A stretch of DNA of 55,000 bases from Anaeromyces robustus. Its lineage: Eukaryota > Neocallimastigomycota > Neocallimastigomycetes > Neocallimastigales > Neocallimastigaceae. The notes under the pieces were generated by a model, which saw only the letters and a list, made by a program, of their open reading frames with translations, ran no database searches and was not told where the DNA came from. Within the stretch, counting starts at the first letter, position 1, and each line of letters begins with the position of its first letter. Shown here piece after piece: positions 14,459-28,500 of this stretch. The stretch covers positions 12,501 through 67,500 of the forward strand of contig MCFG01000295.1 of assembly GCA_002104895.1 (NCBI GenBank), in the 5' to 3' direction. The position numbers and the translations under genes were made by a program.

Positions 14459-15837
14459 GATTATAAGGACATAAACTAAATATATTAATTTAAATAGATA
14501 TATATGAAGAGACACAACAAGTATAAAATATATTAATTTATAGGACAAAAAAACATTAGAAAAAATATAGTCAAAAAATATATAGATTATAAGGACATAA
14601 ACTAAATATATTAATTTAAATAGATATATATAAAGAGACACAACAAGTATAAAATATATTAATTTATAGGACAAAAGAACATTACAAGTATAAAATATAT
14701 TAATTTATAGGACAAAAAGAACATTAGAAATAATATAGACAAAAAATATATAGATTATAAGGACATAAACTAAATATATAACTTTTGGATAAAATAGATT
14801 ATATATAAAGAGACACAACAAGCATTAAATATATTAATATATAGGACAAAAGAACATTAGAAATAAAAATTATAATATTTTAAAAAGATATATTAACATA
14901 TATATGTGATTATTATCCTTTTTTTTTCTTATTTAAATATATTTTTAAATCATAATTTTCTTTTAATAATTAATATTCTAATATTGTTTAACTCAAAAAT
15001 TAAAATATATTATATATATAATTTATTTTTGAATTTAAATAATTCATTCTTATTCTTAAAAGTTTGTAAATATTTTATAAATATAAATATTTATAAACTT
15101 TTTTAATAAATGTTTCAATTAAAAATATTTTTATATATACATTATATACATTATATATATATAAATTATATTTTCCTATTGATTTAAAAAGAAAATTAAA
15201 AACAAAAAAAAGTAAAACTCTTTTTTTTATTTTTAATTTCCTTTTTAATGTTGTTTTATATTGCTAGGTGTCTGGACAATATATACATTAAAATAAATAT
15301 ATATTGTAATTTGCAAAGCGTATTTTCTTTTTTTTTCTTTTTTTTATTATTTATTAATTATATTAATAATAATAAAAATACAATATATAAATATAACTTT
15401 TATTATATATTCCTTTCTACTATTATTATCTCTACAATTTTTTTTTTCCAATAATAAATTATTTATTTAAAAATAAAAGTAAAATAAAAATTTTTTTTTT
15501 TTTTTTTTAAATATTGATTAAATTAATACTTTGTCCATATTGATTGGTTAAAAAAAATATATGTTATAGCATATAAAATGTATATATTTTATTATATATA
15601 AAAAAAATTTAATATTAATAATTCTAATAGAAAAAAAAAAAAAAAATAGAAAAAGAAAAAAACAAACATAGGAAAAAGATAAATATAACAAGAATAAATC
15701 ATAAAATTATATGTAGTTTATATTTTTTATTTTTTTATAAGAAAAGAAAATGATTTATAATTTAATAATTATATATACATATATATATATCACTATAAAT
15801 TTAGGTAGATGCTATAAATATAATATAAATTATTATA

Positions 15838-15868
<31 letters not shown>

Positions 15869-16833
15869 GATATAATATTAATACAATAAATCATTTAATT
15901 AGGCAAATAAATAAATTTGATTAGGCAAATGAAACATTTTTAAAATTTTATATAATAAATATTAATGTAAAATGTAATAAAATAAAAATAAATATTTAAA
16001 AAAAAGAAAAAAATTTTCTACTTTATGTTCTATATTTATAATAATAAATACACACATTCACACATACACACACACATACATACATTTGAATATCAAAAAA
16101 AATAATTTTTTATTAATTTCTTTATTTATTTTATTTTATTTTATTATTTTATTTATTTATTAATATTTTTTTTTATTAATATTTTTTTTTTATATTGAAT
16201 TTTTTTTAGTATATAAAAAATTAACAATATAAAAAAAATAGTTCTTTTATAATATTTTTATTTTAATTGAAATATAAAAACTGTTAAAAATTTTGTTACA
16301 TAAAAAAAAAAAAATAAAAATAAAAAATTAAAAATCAATTACTTTTATTATTTAATGAATAAACGATTGATTTGTTTTTCTTTCTTTTTTTTTTTTTTTT
16401 TTTTTTTTTTGTTGTATTAATATATCCAAATTGATTCTTGTTTGTTTATTTGTTTGTTTGTTATATTTGTTTGTTTAAATGATATGGATAATAATTAATT
16501 AAATCAGATTTATTAAGTAAATAAAAAAAAAATTGTAATTATTTATAAATAATTATGATAGTTTAGTTTATTGTATGATGAATGAATGAATAATACTATT
16601 ATTATATTATATTAAATGTATTTCATTAATTAATATCAAAAGTAAATAAAGAAAAATATATAATTTTCTTTATCATTTTTATTATATTTTATATTATGAT
16701 TATTATTCAAATTTTCATTATGATAATAGTGTCCATTTTAAAATGGTAAAAAAAAAAAAATAATTATTTATTCTTTTTTTTTATTTATTTATTTATTTTT
16801 CTTTTTTGCTTTTATTTTTCTATTTTAATAATT
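13629..16833. other. Convergent intergenic region
   Basis: Lies between the 3' ends of the SCAP-like gene and the copine gene. It holds the minisatellite at 14459-14870, a CA-rich patch at about 16049-16085 and many A/T runs. The apparent open stretches here are repetitive and I found no splice-compatible coding sequence. Confidence 0.6.
14459..14870. repeat. Minisatellite, unit about 126 bases, roughly three copies
   Basis: Copies start at 14459, 14585 and 14753 with gattataaggacataaacta, followed by agagacacaacaag and tataggacaaaa. The second copy has an extra internal duplication of about 42 bases (caagtataaaatatatt through acatta), which accounts for the 168-base spacing to the third copy. 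The third copy is more diverged. The tataggacaaaa word occurs four times. Lies in a convergent intergenic region. Confidence 0.8.
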
Positions 16834-19397
16834 TTACTGAGTTGTACTTGTATTTGGACTTTGAGGACTTTGAGGTTGTGTTTGAACTTGACCAGGTTGA
16901 ACTTGGTATTGATAAGCATATTGTACACCATAAGGAGCTTGTGCAGTATATGCTGGAACAGCATATGGATTAGCACCATTAACTTGATATCCATATGGTG
17001 GTGGTTGCATATATACATAAGCTTGTGGTGCTTGGGTTGATGGAATAGAAACACTACCATTTGATACTGGTTGAGTTACTGAAATTGAATTTTGATATTG
17101 TGGTACAGAAACACTTTGATTTGGAGATACTGGTTGAGTTACTGAAACTGAATTTTGATATTGAGGTGGTGGGAAAGAAGGTTGAGATATAGCATATGGA
17201 TAAGGATTATATGGTTGGGCTGCTGTATGACTATACATAGAGTTAATTCTAGAAGTACTAGTATTAGCTGCAGGAGTAGTACTTTGAGTTGACATAAAAC
17301 TAGCATTTGGATCTAAAACAAAAGATGAATCCTTTCCTGCAATAAATGAATCTTGACGATTGAAAGCTGGAGTATATTCACTAATAAATGAATTTTCTGG
17401 ATTCATTTGTTGTTTTGGAGCAATATTATTTTGTTTCATGTATGAAATAAATTGTTCTGGAATTTCATATAAAACTTGTTTAGCTAATACTTTTGGATCA
17501 TTAGCAGCATTAACAGCACGATATGGAACAAATTGAACAATATCACGGTTCATTACTGTAGTACCATCTCTTAATGGTACTTCATCAGCATCGAGTTCAT
17601 TCATTGTTTCAAAGTCATCGTTACCAACACCAACAATAATAATAGATATTGGAAGGAAGGAAGCTTTTACTATACTTCTAATAGTTTCTTCTCTATCACT
17701 AATTTTACCATCAGTAATAATTAATAATACATGATAATTGGTACCTTTACCTTCAGTTCTTTCCTTTTGTTCACATTCAGCTATAACTTTTTTAATAGTT
17801 GGTGCAAAATTGGTTGGACCGTATAAAATAACATTTCTTAAAGTATAAGCATAAGCATTCATAATACCTTCAATACCAAATACTTTTGGTTGCATTTCAT
17901 TTCCATTTAATGGGAAACAGTGTGAAACTCTATTATTAAATTTGGCACCAAAACCATAAAGTGGGAATTGTTTATCTTTACTATAAACTTCTAATACTCT
18001 TGATACAGCATATATAGCTTGTTGATATTCATTATAAGCACTTGGATTACGATAATGAAGAGATGATGGATTGCTTGGATCTTTATTAGAAGCTGTAAAA
18101 TCAATAGCGATAGTTAAATTAAAGTTTGTTTTACCAGCTAAATAATCTAAGAATGAATATTCTTCTTTAACTTCACAATATTCAGATATAAATACACCTG
18201 AATTCTTATAACTTCTTCCTTTTTTAGCCTTCTTTTTAACGTTAATAACATCAAATTCTTTATTTTTAAAAGCAGCTAATTCAGCAATAGAAGTTTCAAA
18301 TTCACCAATATAATCACGATCTCCATTTCTATTCCAATCAAAAATTTTAAATACTAATGGTTCATCAATATTTGAATTACTGATTTTTGCTAATTTAACC
18401 TCTTTTTTCTTCCAACTTGGATTTAAAGTATTTTTAATAACTTCACTTTCATATGTAAGAAGAAGATTATCATTTCCGTTACCACTAACGCGTCTATAAA
18501 CAGCGAAAAATGGATCTGATTTTCCAAACAAATCTTTTTTATCTAATTTTTTAGCACTAAATTTATAAATAACGACTTTCTTTGAATCACTAACTTCTTC
18601 AGCTGTAATAATAATATCACCATGTGCAATTTTTAATAATCTACCCTTTATTCTCTTATTGCGTGCATTTACTATTTATTATATATTTTTGAATATTGTA
18701 TATGTACAAAAAAATACAATATATAATATAATATATATATTATTTATAATAAAAAATTATTAATATATTAATATATAATATTTATTTAATAAAAAAAAAA
18801 TAACTTTAAATAAACATATTTATCAATTATTTTAATAATACCAATATCAGCTAAAGTGGTTATATATTCTCCAAGAAAATCATTTTTTGAAGTATTTTTT
18901 CCAGTAAAATCATCAATATCATAGACTACAAATCTATTACAACATGATATATAAAATTTAAATTAATATTAGTAAATATTATATTAATTTAAAATTAATA
19001 AAAATAAAAATATTTATTAGAAATATATATATACTTTAATTGTTGTTCTTCTTCAAAGAAATAATCTACTTCAATTGGTTTTGCAAATTCTGGATTTAAA
19101 TTATTCATAATTACTTCCGTTTTATCAATTTCTAACCATTGTGACTTTGTACTATTTCTACAATAAACAGTTACTTGTGGATCTGATTTAGAAAAAGTAT
19201 CTTTATCAACTAAGTTACTATATTTTATTTATTTTATTATTTATATTTATAAATATATATTTTTAGTTTGTTTGTTTGTTTGTTTTTTTTTTATAAAAAT
19301 AAAAAAAACTATTTATTATCAATAATATTATTTACCTTAATTTTATTCTTAGCTGAACTTTTGATACTGGAACATTAGCTCCATAAATTTCAGTCAT
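16834..19397 (-). CDS. Copine (C2A-C2B-vWA) with Pro/Gln-rich tail
   Basis: Four exons on the minus strand (19336-19397, 19035-19217, 18842-18933, 16834-18671) join in frame to 724 residues. C2A (about 1-113) has SNLVDKDTFSKSDPQV and KFVVYDIDDFTGKN. C2B (about 130-250) has LDKKDLFGKSDPFFAVY and FKIFDWNRNGDRDYIGE, with the acidic residues that bind calcium. The copine-type von Willebrand A domain (about 290-510) has IAIDFTASNKDPSNPSSLHY, YGFGAKFNNRVSHCFPLNG and LLIITDGKISD. The start ATG opens the typical short N-terminus before C2A. Copines bind phospholipid membranes in a calcium-dependent way. The last 180 residues form a Pro/Gln/Ser/Tyr-rich tail with a repeated QYQNSxSVTQPVS element, longer than the usual copine C-terminus. 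Codon choice in this gene is less AT-biased than in its neighbours, which may mean high expression. Confidence 0.93.
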
Positions 19398-20132
19398 TTT
19401 TATATTATCTTATATTTTTATAAATAAAAATATTATACTATTATTTTTTTTTTGAGATTATATTATTTTTTTCTCTTTTTTTTTTTTTTAATTTTACTTT
19501 ATGATTATTTTTTTTTTATTTTAAATCTATAAAAATCTATAGATTGAAATTAAAATTAATTATTTAAACTATAAATAATTCTAGTTGAATTTATTTAATG
19601 TTGGTATTTAATATTTAAAATATTAAAATTTAGATTATTTTTGATTTTTAGATTATATAATTAATATTATATAATAAAGTAATTTAGTTTACTTTTTAAA
19701 CTATATATAATATTTAATAAAATAGTATTTTTTTTCTTTTTTAGTTTATATTTAGATTGTTTACAATTACTATTTTATAAAAAAAAAATATCTACTTTTT
19801 TTAATTTGAATAAGCGTTTTTATTTTTACAAAAATTTCTTAAATTTTTTGGAAAAAGATTTCTATTTAAATATTTTAATGGAAGTATTACATAATTATAT
19901 ATATTGATATATATATATAATTAAAGAATAAAATATATTGAAATATATTCAATAAAAATAATATATATTAGTTGTTTATTTTTATTTTTTATAAATAGTA
20001 TATTCAATATATTGTATATAAATTATTATTATTATATCAATATAATAATATACTATGGAATATAATAATAAATATAATATCAATTAAAAAAATATATAAG
20101 ATAAATTTTTACTTATAGAAAACAATATAATA

Positions 20133-20150
20133 AAATAAATAAATAAATAT

Positions 20151-20217
<67 letters not shown>

Positions 20218-20222
20218 TTTTT
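20133..20222. repeat. ATTT microsatellite with inverted start
   Basis: About 18 copies of attt preceded by aaataaataaat, so the left end can fold back onto the array. Confidence 0.85.
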
Positions 20223-22319
20223 TTTTTTTTCTAAATTATTTAGGATAAATACAAGGATAAAATAATTATATATATAATATGTATACAGTTAATATATTAT
20301 AATATATATAAATATTGTAATATTACATTATGTCAATTTATAATATATTATAATATATTGTAATATATATTAAAATATTAAATATATTGAAATAATAATA
20401 TATAATAATATAAAACACAGATTTTAATTTAGCATATTAATTAACCATTAATCCTATTTCCAATATATTAAATTAATTTAAAGTAGTTATTAAATAAAAA
20501 CAAAAAAAAAATACATAAAATCAATAATGATATTTTTAATATATATAGGAATATAATAAATTTATATTGCTCATATGTATATTTAATTAAAATTTTATTT
20601 ATTATCATTTATTGCTAAATTTAATTTGTTCGTAAATAGAGATAAATAAAAAGACATTTTAAGGATTTATTTATGTAAGTAAATATATATATAAATATAT
20701 AAATAAATAAATAATTAATTAATTAAATAAATAAATTCAGTATAAATATATAAATAAATAAATAAATAAATAAGTAAATAAATAAATAATTCAGTATAAA
20801 TATATATAAAAATAAACAAATATTGATAAATAAAAACATTAATTAATTAATAAATGATGATGATTGTATACATACATGTTTACAAGATGTATATAAATAA
20901 AAAATGTAACAAATAATAAAATAATAATAAAATTAAATATTCAATAATTTAAATTTATGTAATTAATAATTATATTTAGTTATTATTATTTAATTAACTA
21001 TATATAAAATTATTAATAATAAATTATTAATAATCATATAATTATTATATTAAAAGGCAGTAAATATCAAGCAAAAAAAAAAAGAAATTTAATTTGTAAA
21101 AAATAGAAAACTATTTTTAACCATAATACTGCCTATTAATATTTCCATTACTGCCATTTCTCTTAAAAAAAAAAACAAGTTAATTTGCTTTTTATTTTTA
21201 GACTCTCATATGAGTATTAAAGCAAATATCATAACAATCTTTTTTATTTTTTTTTAATATCATATTTTTATACTATTAATCATTTTCATTCTTTTATTAT
21301 TAAATATTCTATTTTTATTAATAAAAAAAAGTGTAACATTTCATTATAAAAAAAATAGAATTACTTTATAAATTGATACTTAATTTTTTATTAAATAATT
21401 AATTTGTTCATTTAGTATTTATTTATATATACATATATTCTTTCTTTTTTTTTTTTAAATAAATAAATAAATATATATTCTCGGTTATTATTATTATTAA
21501 AACACAATTATTTAAGAAGTTTCCTTTTTTTTTTATGAATTTTACATTTTTTAAAAATGATATTTTTAATATATATATTATTAAAATATTACTTATTATT
21601 ATTATTATTATTAATTAGATTATTTATAGTATTAATTAATTTTAAATTATAAATTATTAATTGTTGCATTATTCTTTTTTTCTTTAATAATCATTCTTTT
21701 TTTTTTTTTTTTTTTTTGCATTAAATCTACATTTCAATTAAAAAAAGAATATAAGTAATTAATAAATATTATATTTTATGTTTTTTTTTTCTATTATAAT
21801 TTTAAATGATCTTTCATAATACTTTAATTATTATAAAATATTTTGATCAAAGAATGAATATGAATATTGCATAAATTATTATAAAAATGAATGTACTTTT
21901 TTTTTTTTTTTGTAAAGATGATTTTTTAAATTTTAAAAAAATTTATTTATTAATATTTTTTTCACTGATTTTTTAATTTATACTTTTTTTTTTAAAAAAA
22001 AAATGTACCATAGAATTTTCTTTAGAATTATAGAATCAATTTTTAATATTATTGATTTTTATGGTTTTTTATAATTTTAATTTTTATTATTTTATTTTTT
22101 TAAAAAAAAAAATAAAGTATTTCTACCAAAAAAAATGGATTAATTAATTAACTATAATATTCATTTTATATTTATTTATATGAGAGATGTTGAAGTTTAT
22201 ATATTTTTTAATCTTATTATAAATTAATATTAAAAAAAAATATAAAAATTTCGAAATATTTTTATATTTAAAATATTGATAGAAATTTAATAAATAATAT
22301 TTAATTAAAACGTTTTTTT

Positions 22320-22492
22320 TATTTTATTTTATTTTATTTTATTTTATTTTATTTTATTTTATTTTATTTTATTTTATTTTATTTTATTTTATTTTATTTT
22401 ATTTTATTTTATTTTATTTTATTTTATTTTATTTTATTTTATTTTATTTTGTTTTATTTTATTTTATTTTATTTTATTTTGTTTTATTTTAT
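22320..22492. repeat. TTTTA pentanucleotide array, about 34 copies
   Basis: Nearly pure array of attttatttt units with two A-to-G changes near its right end. It lies about 850 bases upstream of the Ctf4 start codon. The same pentamer occurs in opposite orientation in Ctf4 intron 2. Confidence 0.95.
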
Positions 22493-23341
22493 TTTTTGTT
22501 CTATTTCGTTTTGGTTTATTTACTATTTACATATCTATTATTAAAAGTATTTTTAAGTATATGCTCATATAAAAAGTAATTAATTATAAATTTAAATTTA
22601 ATTAAGAAAATATTTTAATAAAAATTTATATAAATAATATTTATATTAATAAAACAATAAAACCCTATTTATAATGATCATATTATAGATAAATATTACT
22701 TTGAGTCTTAATAATGTTAATAATCTGTTTTCGCTTTTTTATCTAATTGATATTAACCTTTACTCAATAAATAATAAAAAATAATTAAAATAAATGAATA
22801 AATAAAATATAATAAAATAAATATTCATCAATAGTATAAAAAATTATAATATTTATATTTATATTTAATATTTATTGTTTTTTTTTTTTTTTTTTATTAA
22901 TAACCAACATTAAAATTTATTTTTTATATCCACAAAAATTTTATAAAAAAATTTGTAAATATATTTTTCATATATGAAAATAATAAATATATAAATATTA
23001 TTAATTTAAATATATTTATATATAAAATAAATGGATAATATATATATATATTAATAAATTTTAAATAAATTAATAAATAAATAAATTATATATTAATATA
23101 TAAATAAATAAATAAATAACTAAATAAATAAATAAATATGAATTTACAATATTTTAAATTAACAATAAAAAATTATAATAAATTCTTTTTTTTTTTTTAA
23201 AGATTTGAAATTTTAAAAAAATTTCTAAAAATAATATTAATTAAGATATATATATAGTATATATAATTGCAAATCTTTGAATTAAGTAATTTTTTATCTA
23301 TCAATTTTAGTAATTTATTTAAGTTTAAGTAATATAATATA

Positions 23342-26300
23342 ATGAAAGCACAAATTAATACAGAGTTAATACATGAGGGATGTATAAATGATTTATGTTA
23401 CTCCTTAAAGGGAAAGTAAGTTAAATAATTTTCAGATAAAAATTTCAATAAAATTTCAATAATTTTATATACATATATAATTTTAATTTTTATATTTTAT
23501 GAATAATGCATTTTTTTATTACTTTTTTTGTAAGAATTACAATTATTATTTAATAATATTTAAAAATTAAATAGTCAAAACTTTTTAATTAATTGAAAAT
23601 TTAATATATATTATCCATCTTAAATGTATATATATAATTTACATAATTTTAAATTTTCATAGGAGTATTATAACTGTTGGTGATGATCTCAAGATAAAAA
23701 TTAAAAATTTAAAAAATGAAAATGAGTCCAAAATATTAAATCATCATATGAAAAAAGTGACTACAATAGATATGTTTGTATGTATTAAGAATTTTAATTT
23801 AGTTTAAATATATTTTTAATTTAAATTTCAAAATGATTTTAAATCCTTAAAATGAAAATTATAAAATAAAATAAAATAAAATAAAATAAAATAAAATAAA
23901 ATAAAATAAAATAAAATAAAATAAAATAAAATAAAATAAAATAAAATAAAATAAAATAAAATAAAATAAAATAAAATAAAATAAAATAAAATAAAATAAA
24001 ATAAAATAAAATAAAATAAAATAAAATAAAATAAAATAAAATAAAATAAAATAAAATAAAATAAAATAAAATAAAATAAAATAAAATAAAATAAAATAAA
24101 ATAAAATAAAATAAAATAAAATAAAAATAGAAATTAAATAAAATTAATTGATTTTTATATATTTTTTGATATTAATAAATTATAAAATAAAGGAAAGAAT
24201 CTTTGTTACTGGTTCAGAAGATGGGACTGTTATGCTTTTTGAATATCCTAGTGGTACTTGTAGGAAAATTTTAACTCGTTTTACATTACCAGTTCGTTGT
24301 GTAAGTTTTAGTCCAGATGGAAAACGAGTAGCTATTGCTTCTGAGTAAATTTCAAATTATAAAATTATACTAAACTAATTAATTATTATGTTTAATTTAG
24401 AAAAATATATATATATAATTTACTTTCTAATTTTTTTCAAATTTACAAACCTAATAATAATTTTTACCATGATATATATAATTCATAAAAAAAGTGAATT
24501 AAAAATAAGAATTATTAATATATTAGATATATCCAATTCAATTTTAACAATAGAAAACTTTGAAAATAAAATAAAAGCAGTTCAATTTGATCCAACAGGA
24601 AAATTTATTGTAAATATTTTATTTAATTTTATATATTATTTTTAAATAATTCATTAAAATTTTTAATATTCATTAAATTTTTTCTAAAAATTCATTAAAT
24701 TTTTTTCTACAAATTCATTAAAAAATTACAATTTTTTGACAATTCATTACAATTTTCTCAAAATTCATTAAAATTTTCTGATAATTCTTAACAAATTTCT
24801 GACAATTCCTTAAAATTTTCTGATAAATCTTTACAATTTTCTGACAATTTTTTAAAAATTTCTGATAATTCTTTTCAATTTTCTAACAATTCTTTAATAT
24901 TTTTTGACAATTCTTTACAATTTTCTCAAATTCCTTACAATTTTCTCAAAATTTATTAAAATTATTAAATTAAATTAATAACTATTTATCTTATAGATAA
25001 GTGTTGATGCTTTAGGTTTAATAAAAATATGGGATATATCAAATTCGGAACCAACATTAGTTGACAATATTCCAAAAATAATGGGACTCGTTTCAAGAAA
25101 AAAGTAATTATCAATAATTTAAATAATCAAATATATATAATAAAGATTTAAAAGATTTCTCAAACTTTATATAACATTAATAATAAATAATTATTAAAAT
25201 TATTAATTATTAAATATTATTATTATTATTATTATTTCATTTTATTATTATTATTATTAATATTATTGCCATTTCATTTTATTATTATTATTAATATTAT
25301 TATTATTTCATTTTATTATTGATAATTTTTTTTTATTCAGTAATGAAAAATGTAACATTGCTTGGAATTCTAATAAAAAACATTTTGCTATTCCAGGAAA
25401 TAATAATGGTATTTTTACTGTTATAATTATTAATATTAATTAAATTTTATATTTCAGTATGTAATTAAAATATCTAAATTCAATATAAAGATATATTAGT
25501 TTTTAGTGGAAAAGACTGGTCATTATTATATAAATTTGAAAGCAATTTAAATAAGGTAATAAATTAATTATAATAATAATTATAATATGTTGTGTTGTGA
25601 TAGTAATAGTAGTAGAAAGTTTAATTTATACGTATTAACATAGTACTTGTTATATTAATGTTTTTTTTAATTATGATTATTACATAATAACTAGCCAATA
25701 ACAAGCATAGCTTGGTCTGCTAATAGTTGGTATATGGCTGCTTCTGATAATGAATCAAATATTTTAATATGGCGTACTCAAGATAAAAAATTATTAGTCA
25801 AGTAATTTTGTTTTTTTTTTTATCATTCATTTATTCTTATTAAAATTATTATTTTATAATAATAAAAATATTAATATTTTAATGTTATTATAGGTATCAT
25901 CATACTTTTCAACCAATAAAATTAGCATGGAGTCCAAGAGATAATGATATAGCTTTTGTATGTATATTATTATTAAATATTATTATTATTTTTTTTTTTT
26001 TTGTTATAATAAACATTCATTTTTATTTTATTTTATTTAATATATATATATATATTTTAATTTTTTTATTAATAAACATATTATTTTTTATTTTAATTAA
26101 GGTTGATGAAAGTGGTAATTTAAATATTTGGTCAGGAGCTAAACAATATTTAGATAGTTTAAATAATAACTCTACATTCCCAGTTAATATTAATGAAGAT
26201 GAAAATGATAGTGAAAATGTTAGTGAAAATATAATTAAAGATGATAAAAATAATATGAAAGAATTATTTAATTTATTTGAAGATATTGAAGCTGAAGAGG

Positions 26301-28445
26301 ATTTAAATGTTAAAGAAAATCCAACTAATAATGATGGTAATATTTGAAATTGATAAATTTATTATGATATAAAATATAAAATATAAAATATAAAATATAA
26401 AATATAAAAATATAATATAATATAATATGATATAATATAATATAATATAATATAATATATATGAATAAAATAATAGTTTATTTATAATATTTATATTAAT
26501 AATTTTATTTTAATATTATAAATTATTGATTTATTATATATATAATTTTTTAATTAATTTATTTTTTAGATGTTCAAATGGTAAATAGTAAAGAAAAACA
26601 GAGTCATACTTCAACTAATATAAATGATGAAGAAGAAATTATTGTTAATGAAGATTCATATGACAGTGAAGATGAAGATATTGATGATTTTGTAGAAGAC
26701 GATGATGGAGCAGGCTATTCTGAACGTGGATATGATGCACCAATATCAATGAAAAAAATTAGAACAAGACATAGAAGAAAAGAAGTTAGATTTGAAAATG
26801 ATGAATATAAAGCATCATATCCTATTATTGATCCACAAGAAGCTTTTCAACCTGGTTCAACTCCACTTTTAACATCAAGTGGTGGAAGTAGTAATAAAAA
26901 ATATTTAGGTTGGTATTTAATTTACATATTACTCTTTTATATAATTAAAATAAATTTATATTCATATCTTAATAAAAAATAACTTTTTTTAATTTTATTT
27001 TTTAATCATATAAATAAAATAAAATAAAATGAAATAAAATTAAATATAATAGCGTTTAATATGCTTGGTTCTGTATCAAGTGTTCGTCATGATGAAGAAA
27101 TATCAACTATTCATGTAGAATATCATGATAGATCAGTACTTAGACCTTATAGTTTTACAGATCATAGAAATTATTCAATGGCATCATTAAGTGAACATGG
27201 TACAGTATTTGCTTGTGAAGGAAATGTTGAAAATAATATAAGAAGTACTTTATATTTTAAACCTGTAGAAACTTGGGCAACAAAAAGTGATTGGTCTTTA
27301 GAATTAAATGATAATGAAAACATTCAAGGTAAAATAAAAATAAAAATAAAAATAAAAATAAAAATAAAAATAAAAATAAAAATAAAAATAAAAATAAAAT
27401 ATATAATTAAATAGATATAATAGAAAAAATATTTAAATTTATTAATTATATATATATATATATATATACATTATATTTTTTTAATTTTTATATTTTAGTT
27501 GTTGCATTAACAAATAAAGGTATTGTTGCAGCAACTGACAAAAAATATATAAGATTCTTTACTTTCAGTGGTTTTCAAAAACAAATTATATCCGTCAAAG
27601 GTAAAGTTGTTTCAATGTCAGGAAGTTCAACCAGTAATCAAATTATTATTGTTTATCATAACGGAAATGTATTTAATGGAGATCAATGTTTGGAATATAT
27701 GTATTATGATGCAGATAAATTTAAAGTAATAAAAAAAGATGAATTACCTATTTCACAAAATTCAACATTAAAATGGATTGGATTTACAGAATATGGTGTA
27801 AAGTATCAAAAATAAAAATAAAAAAAAAAAAAAAAAAAAAAAAAGAAAAAAAATCTTTTTTTTTTTAAAATATAATTATTAATATTATGATTAATACAAA
27901 AATTTATTTATGTTAAAAATTTTTTAATTCATCTTAATATTATAGATTCCTGCTACATATGATTCTGAAGGTGTTGGTAGAATATTAGTTAAGCATCTAG
28001 ATTATCAATGGATACCTGTAATTGATACTAGTTATTTAAATAAAAATAAAGAAAGTGATACTATAGCCAATCAATTTAATGAAATTACATATTGGGCCGT
28101 TGGTATGACAGAAAAGCATTTGTTATGTGTTATATTAAAGGTATACAATATATATTTTTTTTTTTATTTAAATTTTATACCTAATTATAAATTAAATAAA
28201 AAAAAATTATCATTATAATTAATTATTAAATTATTATAATAATATTATAAATGTTAAAATTTTTAATTAAAAAAAAAAAAAAAAAGGGTTCTGATCATTA
28301 TTTACAATTCCAAAAACCAATTGTATCTGAAATAAATTTACAAACTCCATTACTTCAATTAGAAACTCAAGATGGAATGCTGGAAGAAAAGTAATTCTAA
28401 TAATTTTTTTAATAATAATTATAATATAATAATGATAGTAAAAAA

Positions 28446-28500
<55 letters not shown>

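Larger units (their letters stand above)
19398..23341. other. Divergent intergenic region with microsatellites
   Basis: Separates the copine (-) and Ctf4 (+) genes, so it should contain both promoters. It holds an ATTT array (about 20133-20222) whose left flank is its inverse (aaataaataaat), a pure TTTTA array (22320-22492), and a small inverted repeat at 21183-21227. I found no coding exon or tRNA. Confidence 0.55.

Noticed and set aside
14342-14674. Open stretch of about 110 codons on the minus strand
   Set aside because: It follows the minisatellite copies, so its repeated peptide reflects DNA repetition; composition is that of spacer.
19398-23341. tRNA or other standard RNA gene in the large divergent spacer
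   Set aside because: No cloverleaf with conserved A and B box sequence was found; only simple inverted repeats.
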